From positions 1 through 64,000 of the forward strand of contig JAKPCH010000001.1 of the NCBI GenBank assembly GCA_029553375.1: a DNA stretch of 64,000 bases, read 5' to 3'. Source of the stretch: Deltaproteobacteria bacterium (GTDB taxonomy: Bacteria > Desulfobacterota > Syntrophia > Syntrophales > UBA8958). The notes under the pieces were generated by a model. The model made no database searches. It saw nothing but the letters and a program-made list of their open reading frames with translations, and was not told the origin of the DNA. Positions within the stretch are counted from its first letter, which is position 1; the number at the start of each line of letters is the position of its first letter. A program made the translations under genes and the position numbers. Shown in pieces: positions 16,342 to 25,076 of the stretch.

Positions 16342-16411
16342 CGATCCTGAACGACCCCGGGGGAAATCCCATCCCCACGCCATCTTTTACCAGGCCCGGG
16401 TGGGGCTGGGG

Positions 16412-16476
16412 AAACGCTAATTTTTGAGGTCTGACCCCAGAAAATTGAAAAACGCTAATTTTCAAGACCTGACCCC
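16412..16476. repeat. Two degenerate 27-base direct repeats
   Basis: 16412-16438 and 16450-16476 both begin AAACGCTAATTTT and end TGACCCC. They differ in the middle, where one carries GAGGTC and the other AAGACC, so AGGTCT (16427-16432) and AGACCT (16465-16470) form an inverted pair inside the direct repeat. The AT-rich composition contrasts with the flanks. They sit between mnmA and the marR promoter and could be a remnant of a dispersed repeat family. Confidence 0.6.
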
Positions 16477-16491
16477 GGGGTGGGATTTGTC

Positions 16492-16522
16492 TTGACAGCC
16501 AATATTTTTTATGCCAAATATT
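16492..16522 (+). promoter_or_regulatory. marR promoter with overlapping inverted-repeat operator
   Basis: TTGACA at 16492-16497 and AAATAT at 16516-16521 (18-base spacer) form a plausible promoter. The inverted repeat AATATTT (16501-16507) and AAATATT (16516-16522) covers the spacer and -10. MarR proteins typically bind such AT-rich palindromes in their own promoter, so autorepression is likely. Confidence 0.55.
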
Positions 16523-16549
16523 TGCTGACCAAAACATAGGGGGACGACG

Positions 16550-16999
16550 ATGGCCCAAGGCGAAGACCGCTTGATCTTTCTCCTCTTCACGGCCCAGAAC
16601 AAGCTCAGGACCTACATCAACGCCGCCCTGGCGGCGGCGGAGGCCAAGGTCACCATCGTCCAGGCGGGGATCCTCTTCCTCCTGAAGGAACGGGACGGCC
16701 GGACCATGTCCGACCTCAGCCAGTACCTCGGCGTGGACAACTCCACCCTCACGGGCCTGGTGGACCGCCTGGAGCGGGCGGGCCTCGTCGTCCGCCGCCC
16801 GAGCCCCTCCGACCGACGCGCCCTGATCGTCGAGATCACGCCGGCGGGCCGGGAGGAGGCACAGCGGGCCAAAGGTGTCATCCGCCCCATCAACGAGGCG
16901 ATTAAGGAGGGCTTTGCCCCCGAGGAGATCGCGGCCTTCAAGGCCGTCCTGGGCGCCTTCGGGAGGAAATTCGACCGCAACGGGGAGGTGGGTGCCTGA
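16550..16999 (+). CDS. MarR-family transcriptional regulator
   Basis: A 149-residue winged-helix regulator. The recognition region TMSDLSQYLGVDNSTLTGLVDRLERAGLV spans about residues 53-82 and the wing RRPSPSDRRALIVEITPAG follows. MarR proteins respond to phenolic or other small ligands, or to oxidation; no Cys is visible in the DNA-binding core. Its stop overlaps the acyl-CoA dehydrogenase start as TGATG, making it the first gene of a MarR-ACAD-MoxR-VWA operon. The promoter carries a palindrome consistent with autoregulation. Confidence 0.92.
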   Translation: MAQGEDRLIFLLFTAQNKLRTYINAALAAAEAKVTIVQAGILFLLKERDGRTMSDLSQYLGVDNSTLTGLVDRLERAGLVVRRPSPSDRRALIVEITPAGREEAQRAKGVIRPINEAIKEGFAPEEIAAFKAVLGAFGRKFDRNGEVGA

Positions 17000-18126
17000 T
17001 GAGACGTCACCTGACGCCGCAGACGGAGGGCATCGCCGCAGAGGCGGCCCGTTTCGCCGGGGAGAACATCGCCCCCCTGGACCTGGGGCGGGAGAAGGAG
17101 TTCCCCTTCGCCGTCTGGAGGCGCCTGGGCGAGGAGGGTCTCTTGGGGCTGCTCCTCCCCCGGGAGGCGGGGGGAAGGGGGCTGGGGTACACGGCCCTTT
17201 TAGCGGCGGGGGAGGCCCTGGCGCGGGAGGGGGGCAACCTGGGGATCGTCTTGTCCTTCATGATCCACAACGTCGTCTCACGTTTCGTCGTCGCCGACCG
17301 GGCGGACGGGGCCCTTCGCGGGGCGTACCTCCCCGCCCTGGCCCGGGGGGAGAGGACCGTCTCGCTGGCCATTTCGGAGCCGGGTGTGGGCGCCCACCCC
17401 AAACACCTCACGACGACGGCCCGGAGGCACGACGGCCTCTTCCTCCTCACGGGCGAGAAGTCCTACCTGACCAACGGCCCCTTCGCCGACCTCTACGCCG
17501 TCCTCGCCGTCACCTCCCAGGAGGGGGCGAGGAAGAACTTCAGCCTCTTTCTCGTCCCGCGGGACGCGGCGGGGCTGAGCCTCACCCCCGGGGAGGTCAT
17601 CGATTTCCTCCGCCCTTCCCCCCACTGCGGGATCCGCCTGGAGGGCTGCCCCGTCCCCGCCGGCCACCTCGTCGGCCCAGAGGGATGGGCCTACGAGGAG
17701 GTCGCCGTCCCCTTCCGGGACGTGGAGGACGTGGCCCTCATGGGGCCCCTTTTGGGGGCCATGGAGCATGCCACCTCCCTCGTCACGGCGGGTCTGAGGG
17801 CCCGGGGGGCGGGGATCGACGACGAGACGGCCCAGGAGCTGGGGCGCCTCGTCTATCTCCTCGACACCCTCCAGGTCCTCGCCCGGGAGGCGGCGACGGT
17901 CCTGGACGGGGGCGGGGCGGGGGACGGCCTCGTCTCCCTGACTTTGGCCTTCCGCGCCCTCGCCCGGAGACGCCAGATGCAACTGGAGCGCCTGGCTCAA
18001 AAGGAGGGTCTGGGGGAGACGGAGGCGTTCACCACGGCCGCCACGGACATCAGGCGCACCTTAGGGGTGGCTTCCGCGGTCCTGAGGCTCAAGCAGACCA
18101 GACTGGGACGGGGGTTGATGACATGA
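16999..18126 (+). CDS. Acyl-CoA dehydrogenase homologue, C-terminally divergent
   Basis: A 375-residue flavoprotein-like member of the acyl-CoA dehydrogenase family. The N-terminal helical domain (EEGLLGLLLPREAGGRGLGY) and the FAD-binding middle part (SLAISEPGVGAHPKHLTTTARR, GEKSYLTNGPFADLY) are well conserved. The C-terminal domain is not: after residue 320 the usual QxxGGxGY and YEGTxxIQ segments are absent, and the chain ends RRTLGVASAVLRLKQTRLGRGLMT. The catalytic Glu that these enzymes carry near the C-terminus is therefore not identifiable. It may use a Glu elsewhere, or be a non-dehydrogenase member. ATGA overlap with moxR indicates coupled translation. Confidence 0.85.
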   Translation: MRRHLTPQTEGIAAEAARFAGENIAPLDLGREKEFPFAVWRRLGEEGLLGLLLPREAGGRGLGYTALLAAGEALAREGGNLGIVLSFMIHNVVSRFVVADRADGALRGAYLPALARGERTVSLAISEPGVGAHPKHLTTTARRHDGLFLLTGEKSYLTNGPFADLYAVLAVTSQEGARKNFSLFLVPRDAAGLSLTPGEVIDFLRPSPHCGIRLEGCPVPAGHLVGPEGWAYEEVAVPFRDVEDVALMGPLLGAMEHATSLVTAGLRARGAGIDDETAQELGRLVYLLDTLQVLAREAATVLDGGGAGDGLVSLTLAFRALARRRQMQLERLAQKEGLGETEAFTTAATDIRRTLGVASAVLRLKQTRLGRGLMT

Positions 18127-19067
18127 AAAACCTTGGGTCGGACAAGTTCTCCTCCATCGAGGCCGTTCGGGAGGGCCTGGGGAGGGTCTCATACATCACG
18201 AGCCGCCAGGTGGCCACAACGGTCTACCTCGCCTATCACCTGGGCAAACCGGTGCTCGTGGAGGGGCCGGCGGGCGTGGGGAAAACGGAACTGGCCAAGA
18301 CGGCCGCCCTCTTTTTGGACCTCCCCCTCATCCGCCTCCAGTGCTACGAGGGCCTCGACGAGGCCAAGGCCCTCTACGAGTGGAAGTACGGGAAACAGCT
18401 CCTCTACACCCAGCTCCTCAAGGACAAGCTCGACGACATCATCAGGGGGGCCGAGGGCTTTTCCGAGGCCATGGAGAGGCTCCGCCTCTATGAGGATATC
18501 TTCTTCTCCTGGCAGTTCCTCGAACCGCGCCCCCTCCTCAAGGCCCTCCGGCAGGAAGGGGGGGCCGTCCTCCTCGTCGACGAGATAGACAAGGCGGACG
18601 ACGAATTCGAGGCCTTCCTCCTGGAGATCCTCTCGGACTACCAGGTATCGATCCCCGAGATCGGCACCGTGGCGGCCGTCACCCGGCCCTTCGTCTTCCT
18701 CACGAGCAACAACACCCGGGAGCTGAGCGAGGCCCTCAAGAGGCGCTGCCTCCACCTCTTCATCCCCTTCCCGCCCCCGGAACTGGAGAGGGAGATCGTC
18801 CGCGTCCGCGTCCCCGGTATCGCCGAGGGCCTGAACCGCCAGGTGGTCCGCTTCATCCACGAGGTCCGCAAGCTGGATCTCAAGAAACTGCCCTCCATCA
18901 GTGAGACCCTCGACTGGGCCCGGGTCCTGGTGATCCTCAACGCCGAGTCCCTCAACCCCGACCTGGTCCGGGACACCCTCAACATCTTCTTGAAGTTCGA
19001 GGAGGACATCGCCCTCGTGGAGGACAGGCGGCACCAGATGGTGGCCGCCGCCGTCAAGGAGGGCTGA
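18123..19067 (+). CDS. MoxR-family AAA+ ATPase (CoxD-like)
   Basis: A 314-residue AAA+ protein. Walker A GPAGVGKTE lies near residues 47-55, Walker B LLVDEIDKAD near residue 150, sensor I FLTSNNTREL near residue 195 and the arginine-finger region EALKRRCLHLFIPFP follows. MoxR ATPases work with VWA-domain partners as chaperones for cofactor insertion or complex assembly (CoxD/CoxE, NorQ/NorD). The partner is encoded 10 bases downstream. A longer frame from 16875 is the out-of-phase shadow of the acyl-CoA dehydrogenase; the ATG at 18123 overlaps that gene's stop. A second MoxR-VWA pair lies at 30745-32797. Confidence 0.93.
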   Translation: MKNLGSDKFSSIEAVREGLGRVSYITSRQVATTVYLAYHLGKPVLVEGPAGVGKTELAKTAALFLDLPLIRLQCYEGLDEAKALYEWKYGKQLLYTQLLKDKLDDIIRGAEGFSEAMERLRLYEDIFFSWQFLEPRPLLKALRQEGGAVLLVDEIDKADDEFEAFLLEILSDYQVSIPEIGTVAAVTRPFVFLTSNNTRELSEALKRRCLHLFIPFPPPELEREIVRVRVPGIAEGLNRQVVRFIHEVRKLDLKKLPSISETLDWARVLVILNAESLNPDLVRDTLNIFLKFEEDIALVEDRRHQMVAAAVKEG

Positions 19068-19077
19068 GGGGGCCGGG

Positions 19078-20427
19078 ATGGAGGAGCTCATCAGGTCCTT
19101 CTGCGCCGCCGCCCGCCAGGCCGGGGTCCGGATCTCCACGGCCGAGACCATGGACGCCCTGCGGGCCGTGGCGGTCGTGGGTCCGGGGGACCGCCGCCTC
19201 CTCCGCCACACCCTGGGGGTGACCCTCGCCAAGTCCATCCCGGAGAAGCTCATCCTCGAGGAGACCTTCGACCGTTTCTTCGCCTCCGGTCCCTTCCAGG
19301 ACCTCCCCCGGGAGGGGGGGACACCGGGGGGAGAGGCCGCAGGAACGGTCGGCCGGGACCTGAGCCCCCTTTCTTCCATGCTCCTCATGGGGGATCAGGC
19401 GGGACTCCTTGCCGCCCTCGGCGCCGCCGCGGCCCGGGAGGACCTGGGACGCATACAGTACGGGACCCAGGTAAACATCACGGCCTGGCGGATCCTGGAG
19501 AGCATGGGGATCGCCGCCCTCGACCGGGACCTGGAGGCCCTGCGCCGCGGGGGGGAACGGGGGGCGGAAGAGACGGCGGAACGACTCGGGGAGCTGAGGT
19601 CCTATCTGGCCGAAACGGTGCGCGAGTACGTCCGCCGCCAGACGGGGGTCGCCATCGAGGCCCGCCGGGGGCCCCTGGAGGAGGCGCGCCTGCGCCACGC
19701 CAACCTCTCGGGCCTGGAGATGAGGGATTACGAACGGATGCACCTCGTCGTCCGGCGCATCGTCAAGAAACTCAACGACCTCTACAGCCGCCGCCGTCGC
19801 CGGGCCCGACGGGGGCAACTCGATTTCAAGGGGACCTTCCGCCGCAACGTCCCCTACCAGGGGATCCTCTTCGAAACCGTCTGGCGGCGCCGGAAGGTCG
19901 ACCGGCCCCAGATCGTCGCCATCTGCGATGTGAGCCGCTCCGTCATCCGGGTGGTCCGCTTCCTCCTCCTCTTCCTCTACAGCCTCAACCGCGAGATCGT
20001 CGGGATCCGGTCCTTCGCCTTCTGCACCAATATCGTGGAGATCAGCCATCTCCTCGAGAGATTCAAGGTCGGGGAGGCCCTGGCGCGGATCCAGAACAGC
20101 GTCGATCTCGACCTCATCATGGGCCGGACGGACTACGAGCGGGCCTTCGGGGACTTCCGGGCCCGTTACATCGACGCCGTGGGCCCCAAGACGACGGTTT
20201 TGATCCTCGGCGACGCCCGGAACAACTACAACGACCCCTGCCCGGAAAACCTCAAGGCCATCTTCGACCGGTGCCGCCAACTCATCTGGCTCAACCCCGA
20301 GATCCCGTCCCTGTGGGGGACGGGGGACTCGGAGATCCGGCGCTACGCCCCCTACTGCACGAAGATCCTCAAGTGCTACACCCTGAGTCACCTCGAGAGG
20401 CTCGTGGCCTCTTTGCTGAGAAACTGA
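19078..20427 (+). CDS. VWA-domain protein, CoxE-like
   Basis: A 449-residue partner of the preceding MoxR ATPase. The N-terminal 200 residues are helical (AAARQAGVRISTAETMDALRA region). The C-terminal von Willebrand A domain has a MIDAS metal site: ICDVSRSV (DxSxS) near residue 282, the Thr in MGRTDYERAF near residue 345, and LILGDARNNY near residue 380. It lacks signal peptide or membrane segments, so it acts in the cytoplasm. VWA partners usually select the target of the MoxR motor; the target here may be the coupled acyl-CoA dehydrogenase homologue. Confidence 0.92.
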   Translation: MEELIRSFCAAARQAGVRISTAETMDALRAVAVVGPGDRRLLRHTLGVTLAKSIPEKLILEETFDRFFASGPFQDLPREGGTPGGEAAGTVGRDLSPLSSMLLMGDQAGLLAALGAAAAREDLGRIQYGTQVNITAWRILESMGIAALDRDLEALRRGGERGAEETAERLGELRSYLAETVREYVRRQTGVAIEARRGPLEEARLRHANLSGLEMRDYERMHLVVRRIVKKLNDLYSRRRRRARRGQLDFKGTFRRNVPYQGILFETVWRRRKVDRPQIVAICDVSRSVIRVVRFLLLFLYSLNREIVGIRSFAFCTNIVEISHLLERFKVGEALARIQNSVDLDLIMGRTDYERAFGDFRARYIDAVGPKTTVLILGDARNNYNDPCPENLKAIFDRCRQLIWLNPEIPSLWGTGDSEIRRYAPYCTKILKCYTLSHLERLVASLLRN

Positions 20428-20447
20428 CGGATCGTGGAAGAGGAGAG

Positions 20448-20639
20448 ATGAACGACAAGTACCCTACTGGACAGAGGTCCTGCGCGACGTGCCTCTATCT
20501 GGATTTCCACCCGGAGACGGGGCGGGAGAACTGCCTGCGTTTCGCCCGTTTCGTGGATCACGCCCTCACGGAGAAGACCCGGGATTGCGACTACTTCGAA
20601 CCCCTCGCCGCGGAGGCAACTCAGGGGCGGGAGGGTTGA
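20448..20639 (+). CDS. Small cysteine protein of unknown function
   Basis: A 63-residue protein with four Cys: a CATC pair at residues 12-15, Cys29 (RENCLRF) and Cys47 (TRDCDYFE). The pattern suggests a small zinc or Fe-S site. AGGAGAG directly precedes the ATG. It starts 20 bases after the VWA gene and is probably the last gene of that operon. Its end overlaps by 19 bases, tail to tail, with the lipoprotein gene on the other strand. Confidence 0.65.
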   Translation: MNDKYPTGQRSCATCLYLDFHPETGRENCLRFARFVDHALTEKTRDCDYFEPLAAEATQGREG

Positions 20640-21250
20640 AGGACCCGTTGCTCTCTGGCGGCGGCGGCGCATAGGTCGGCGAAGACGGAGACGTCCTGCT
20701 CCATTTCCGCCTGATAGTAAGGATTGGAGGCGGCGGCCCAGAGGGCCCCGAGCCCCCCGGCCTCCCTGAGGGTCGCCTGGAGGCGGACCATGCGCCGCCC
20801 CTGGAGATCCTTCGTGCCCGTGAAGAGCCCCTCCTGTCCCCAGGGGGTGACCTTCGTCACCCCGGCCATCACATCCCCGAGGTCCTGGACGGAAACGGCC
20901 AGGACGCCGTCGTAACGGCCGTTCCTGAGCATTTCGACGACGACGGCGGCGTCGAGGAGCCGTTGTGGGTCATCGATCATAAGGGCGCTCACGGAGGCCC
21001 GAAGGCCCTGGGCGGAAAACCGGTCCACGAAGGCGTTTTCGATGACGATGCGCAGGGAGGGGTCCTTGACGAGGGCCGCGACGACGATGTTCGCCAGGGC
21101 CTTTGAGCTGTAACCCTCCACCCGCCAGGAGCCGGCCAGCCTCTCCGACGGGTCCCGGAACCGGTCCCCGAGGGAGGGACGGCACGACGAGGCGGCCAGG
21201 CCAACGGACAAGATCAGGATGATGCCGACGAGTCGGCCTTTCCCCACCAT
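20621..21250 (-). CDS. Putative lipoprotein of unknown function
   Basis: A 209-residue exported protein. The N-terminus (GRLVGIILILSVGLAASSC) is a signal peptide with a probable lipobox Cys at residue 23. The mature part resembles the GNA1162/DUF799-like and LpoB-like lipoprotein group in outline (strand-helix pattern, AALVKDPSLRIVIENAFVDRF, YDGVLAVSVQDLGDV), but no specific motif allows a firm call. A hairpin (21267-21283) and AAGGAGG lie just before the start. Confidence 0.6.
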   Translation of the reverse strand: MVGKGRLVGIILILSVGLAASSCRPSLGDRFRDPSERLAGSWRVEGYSSKALANIVVAALVKDPSLRIVIENAFVDRFSAQGLRASVSALMIDDPQRLLDAAVVVEMLRNGRYDGVLAVSVQDLGDVMAGVTKVTPWGQEGLFTGTKDLQGRRMVRLQATLREAGGLGALWAAASNPYYQAEMEQDVSVFADLCAAAAREQRVLQPSRP

Positions 21251-21626
21251 CTGTCATTCCTCCTTGAGGCCGTTTTCCGGCCTTTTCAAGACCTCCCTCA
21301 ACGGGCCCGCCCTTAGGCGAGGCCCCGCCCCCCGACAAGGCAGCGACAAGGGCCAAGCGGATCTTTTTTCCCACCCTTATCCTATTTACCCCGCAGGGAC
21401 AATCCCCAACCGCTCTTTGATTTCATAAAAGATTTGACAGCCCCCGGATCGAGATGTCACATTGCAGACGATGAATGACGAAAGGCGGGGTCACAACTGC
21501 GGGCTTCCCTCACCGCCGGGGACATGAAAAGGGCTGCTGATCTTGCCGGCTTTCGTCACCAGTCGTGATGGACGGCCGATCTTCCCTCCTTCCGAGGCGG
21601 TCCGGGATGGACGAAGGGTGTGTACG
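21251..21626. other. Divergent intergenic region between a lipoprotein and a sensor kinase
   Basis: 376 bases without a supported gene. It contains a 6-bp hairpin AGGCCG/CGGCCT at 21267-21283 in the leader of the minus-strand lipoprotein, and TTGACA at 21434-21439 facing the kinase, whose -10 at the correct distance (TCACAT) is poor. An AT-richer stretch lies at about 21385-21440. No riboswitch or RNA gene is recognised. Confidence 0.4.
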
Positions 21627-24600
21627 ATGAAGGGATACATCGTTAAGGTTATCTGCCTCGGGCTGATCGCCTTGATCCTCCCCGCCTTTGTGCCCCCCGG
21701 GGCCCCTGCGGCCCAGGAGCCGCAGCGCCCCTCCCTGATCAGGGTCGTCATGGACGACAACTACCCCCCCTACGTTTTCCGCGGCGCCGACGGCACCCTC
21801 CAGGGCATCCTCATCGACCGGTGGCGCCTCTGGGAGGTCAAGACCGGCATGAAGGCGCAGATCACCGGCCTGGACTGGGGGGAGGCCCTGCGCCGCATGG
21901 AGGCGGGCGGTTATGACGTCATCGACACGATCTTCTTCAACGAAAAGAGGGCGCAGATATACGAGTTCTCCAAGCCATACGCGAAGATAGACGTCTCCAT
22001 CTTTTTCGACCGGGAGATCGGCGGCATTCACGATGCCGATTCCCTGAAGGGTTTCCCCGTGGCGGTAAAGAGGGGTGACGCCGCCGTCGATTATCTCCGC
22101 GGCAAGGGTGTCTCCTTCCTCCAGGAATACCCCTCCTATGAGGCCATCATCGAGGCGGCGGCGCAGCGGAAGGTCCACGTGGCCGTCATCGATGTCCCCC
22201 CGGCCCTGTATTTCCTCCATAAGAAAGGCCTCCACGACCGTTTCCGTCGCTCGGCGCCCCTCTACACCGGCGAGTTCCACCGGGCGGTGAGGAAGGGCAA
22301 CCAGGCGGTCCTGCAAATGGTGGAGGAGGGGTTCGCCCGCATCTCCGCCGCCCAGTACCGGGCCATCGATGAGAAATGGCTGGGGGAGCCCGTGTCTCAC
22401 GTGGACTCCTATTGGCGTTATTTTGCCACGGCGGCGGGCGTGCTGGTCCTTATGGTCCTGGCGGTGGTGGTCTGGAATCGTTCCCTCCGCCTCAAGGTGC
22501 AAGAGAAGACCCGCGCCCTGGAGGAGCAGGTGGCCCTGAGCCGCAAGAGGGAGGAGGAACTCAGGGTGAGCGAGGAGAAGTACCGGTCCCTCTACGAACG
22601 CTCCATCGAGGGCATCTACCAGACCACGCCTGAAGGCCGTTTCCTCTCCGCGAACCCCGCCCTGGCGCGGATGGTCGGCTATGACTCCCCCGAGGAGCTG
22701 ATGGCCGCCGTCGAAGACGTCGGGACCCGCCTGTACGCCCGGGCGGCGGATCGGGAACACGTCAAGAGACTCCTCGCAGAGGAGGGGATGGTCCGGGGCT
22801 TGGAGACCAGATGGCTGGACAGGGACGGCCGTGAGTTGTGGGTACGCCTCAACGCCCGGGCGGTGAGGGACGAAGAGGGCAACGTCGTCTGCTTCGAAGG
22901 CACCGTCGAGGATATCACGGAACGGAAGCGCGCCGAGACGGCCCTCAGGGAGAGCGAGTCCTTCTCCCGGTCCCTGATCCGGTACCTCCACGACGCCGTC
23001 ATCGTCCTTTCCTGGGAGGGTGAGATCCTCTTCGCCAACGAATCGGCCGCCAAGATCGTGGAGCTCCCCGCGGCGGAGGCCTTGGTGGGGCGGAACATGA
23101 CGGATTTCCTCCATCCCGACTCTCTGCCCAAGGCCTGGGAAGACTCGGCGGCCGTCAGGGGGGGGACGGAGGGTTTCGTCTCGGAGTACCGCCTGAGGAC
23201 GGCCCGGGGACGGGACGTGTGGGTGGAGGGTCTCGGGGGGAAGATCGAGTTCCGCGGCGGCGAGGCGAATATCGTTTGCCTGCGGGACATCACGGACCGC
23301 CGCCAGGCCCTGGAGGCCCTCAAGGAGAGCGAGGAGAAGTACCGGACCCTCGTCGAAAACGCCGGGGAGGCCATCTTCGTGGCCCAGGACGGGAAACTGG
23401 CGTTCGTCAACAGGGCCACCTGCCGGTTTGTCGGTTACGCCGAAGAGGAGCTCGTGGGACGGCCTTTTACGGAGTTCATCCATCCCGACGACGGGGAGAT
23501 GGTGGTCCAAAGATACCTGGCCCGTCTGAGGGGCGACAAGGTCCCCGATGTCTATGTCTTCAGGGTCATTCACAAAAACGGCACCACCCTGTGGGGCGAA
23601 CTGCGGGCCGTCCTCATCGAGTGGCTGGGGAGGCCGGCGAGTCTCAACTTTCTGACGGACATCACAAAGCGCAAGGTAATGGAGGAGGAACGGGAGCGCC
23701 TCCAGGCCCAGCTGCTCCAGGCCCAGAAGATGGAGTCCGTGGGGCGTCTGGCCGGCGGCGTGGCCCATGATTTCAACAACATGCTCCAGGCCATCCTCGG
23801 ATACACGGACCTGGCCCTCATCGGCGTGGACCCCAACGGTGCCACGGCCAGGCATCTTTTGGGCATCCGCCGGGCGGCGGAACACGCCGCCGAGACGACC
23901 CAGCAACTCCTGGCCTTCGCCCGGCGGCAGGCCGCAAATCCCCGCCTCCTCGACCTCAACGCGACGGTGGAGGGCATGCTCACCATGTTGAGCCGCCTCA
24001 TCGGCGAGGATATCGATCTCGTCTGGTCCCCGGGAGAAGGCCCCCTTACGATCCACATGGACCCCGCCCAGATCAATCAGGTCCTCGTCAATCTCTGCGT
24101 AAACTCCCGGGACGCCGTCACGGGGACGGGCAGGATCACCATCGCGACGGCGGAGGTCTTCCTGGACGACGCCTTCTGTTCCCGGAACCCCGGCAGTTCG
24201 CCCGGCCCCCATGCCATGATCGCCGTCAGCGACACGGGATGCGGCATGGACAAGGAGATCCTGAAAAACATCTTCGATCCCTTTTTCACCACCAAGGAGG
24301 TGGGGAAGGGCACCGGTCTGGGTCTGGCCATGGTGTACGGGATCGTGAAACAGAATGACGGCTACATCGAGGTGGACAGCGAGCCGGGGCGGGGCGCGAC
24401 CTTCCGCATCTACCTCCCCCTCCGTCGCGGTGAGGGGACCATGGAGCCCCAGGGGGCAAAAGCCGCGACCGGCGGGGCCCTGGGGGGCCGGGAGACGATC
24501 CTCGTCGTGGAGGACGAGACCGTGATCCTCGAGATGATCGCCGAGATGCTCGCCCCCCTGGGGTACGAGGTGCTGACGGCGGCGACCCCCGCCGAGGCCC

Positions 24601-24884
24601 TGGACATCGCCGGCGAGGCGGGGCGAAGGATCGATCTCCTCATCACCGACGTGGTCATGCCGGGGATGAACGGCCGGGACCTCGCCGAGCGGATCAGGTC
24701 CCTCCAGGGGGACGTCAGGTGCCTGTTCATGTCGGGGTACACCGCCGAGATCATCGCCCGCCACGGGGTGCCGGAAACGGGGATCGGTTTCCTCCAGAAG
24801 CCCTTCACCATGCAGGAGCTGACGGACAAGGTGCGGGAGGCCCTCGGCCGCCATGAAGGCGGCGTGTCGGCTCAATCCGGCTGA
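21627..24884 (+). CDS. Hybrid sensor histidine kinase (SBP-like sensor, PAS x3, HisKA, HATPase, receiver)
   Basis: A 1085-residue membrane kinase. Residues 1-29 are a signal sequence; about 35-255 form a periplasmic solute-binding family 3 domain (RVVMDDNYPPYVFRGADG), which senses a small ligand. A membrane helix follows at about 261-284, then a coiled coil and three PAS domains (around 320, 450 and 570, each ending in an 'xDITxRK/R' element). The phosphoacceptor is His714 in GGVAHDFNNM; the ATPase has DTGCGMD and GKGTGLGLAM. The C-terminal receiver has Asp1008 (LLITDVVMPGMNG), so the phosphate can pass within the protein. Start chosen at 21627 because the extra 28 residues upstream lack a signal sequence. 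No separate output regulator is adjacent; the receiver-PP2C protein at 27529 is the nearest candidate. Confidence 0.93.
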   Translation: MKGYIVKVICLGLIALILPAFVPPGAPAAQEPQRPSLIRVVMDDNYPPYVFRGADGTLQGILIDRWRLWEVKTGMKAQITGLDWGEALRRMEAGGYDVIDTIFFNEKRAQIYEFSKPYAKIDVSIFFDREIGGIHDADSLKGFPVAVKRGDAAVDYLRGKGVSFLQEYPSYEAIIEAAAQRKVHVAVIDVPPALYFLHKKGLHDRFRRSAPLYTGEFHRAVRKGNQAVLQMVEEGFARISAAQYRAIDEKWLGEPVSHVDSYWRYFATAAGVLVLMVLAVVVWNRSLRLKVQEKTRALEEQVALSRKREEELRVSEEKYRSLYERSIEGIYQTTPEGRFLSANPALARMVGYDSPEELMAAVEDVGTRLYARAADREHVKRLLAEEGMVRGLETRWLDRDGRELWVRLNARAVRDEEGNVVCFEGTVEDITERKRAETALRESESFSRSLIRYLHDAVIVLSWEGEILFANESAAKIVELPAAEALVGRNMTDFLHPDSLPKAWEDSAAVRGGTEGFVSEYRLRTARGRDVWVEGLGGKIEFRGGEANIVCLRDITDRRQALEALKESEEKYRTLVENAGEAIFVAQDGKLAFVNRATCRFVGYAEEELVGRPFTEFIHPDDGEMVVQRYLARLRGDKVPDVYVFRVIHKNGTTLWGELRAVLIEWLGRPASLNFLTDITKRKVMEEERERLQAQLLQAQKMESVGRLAGGVAHDFNNMLQAILGYTDLALIGVDPNGATARHLLGIRRAAEHAAETTQQLLAFARRQAANPRLLDLNATVEGMLTMLSRLIGEDIDLVWSPGEGPLTIHMDPAQINQVLVNLCVNSRDAVTGTGRITIATAEVFLDDAFCSRNPGSSPGPHAMIAVSDTGCGMDKEILKNIFDPFFTTKEVGKGTGLGLAMVYGIVKQNDGYIEVDSEPGRGATFRIYLPLRRGEGTMEPQGAKAATGGALGGRETILVVEDETVILEMIAEMLAPLGYEVLTAATPAEALDIAGEAGRRIDLLITDVVMPGMNGRDLAERIRSLQGDVRCLFMSGYTAEIIARHGVPETGIGFLQKPFTMQELTDKVREALGRHEGGVSAQSG

Positions 24885-25076
24885 TCCTCACGGGGATTGA
24901 CGGCGGGGGACGGCGGGGAAGGCCGTCGGGGCCGGGCGGTTATTCCCCCGGTGGGCAGGCGGTCAAGGAGGGGTATAACCAGTGGGGGTAGGCGTGGTAA
25001 AGATCATCGACGACGGCACCCGCCTCCCGCCCCCACGAGGGTTCCAACCTCCCTCTTCTTTGATGAAGTCTTCGCT

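Noticed and set aside
16875-18122. N-terminal extension that would fuse 400 residues onto the MoxR ATPase
   Set aside because: The extension is the out-of-phase reading of the acyl-CoA dehydrogenase gene, is Arg/Pro/Gly-rich, and the ATG at 18123 gives normal MoxR length.
21434-21462. Promoter for the hybrid kinase with perfect TTGACA
   Set aside because: The hexamer at the correct distance (TCACAT) does not resemble a -10, so it was not listed as a promoter.
21510-24875. Very long minus-strand ORF (1121 codons) opposite the sensor kinase
   Set aside because: It is a GC-rich antisense shadow with no recognisable domain and biased, repetitive Glu/Gly/Arg content; the plus strand encodes an intact hybrid kinase.
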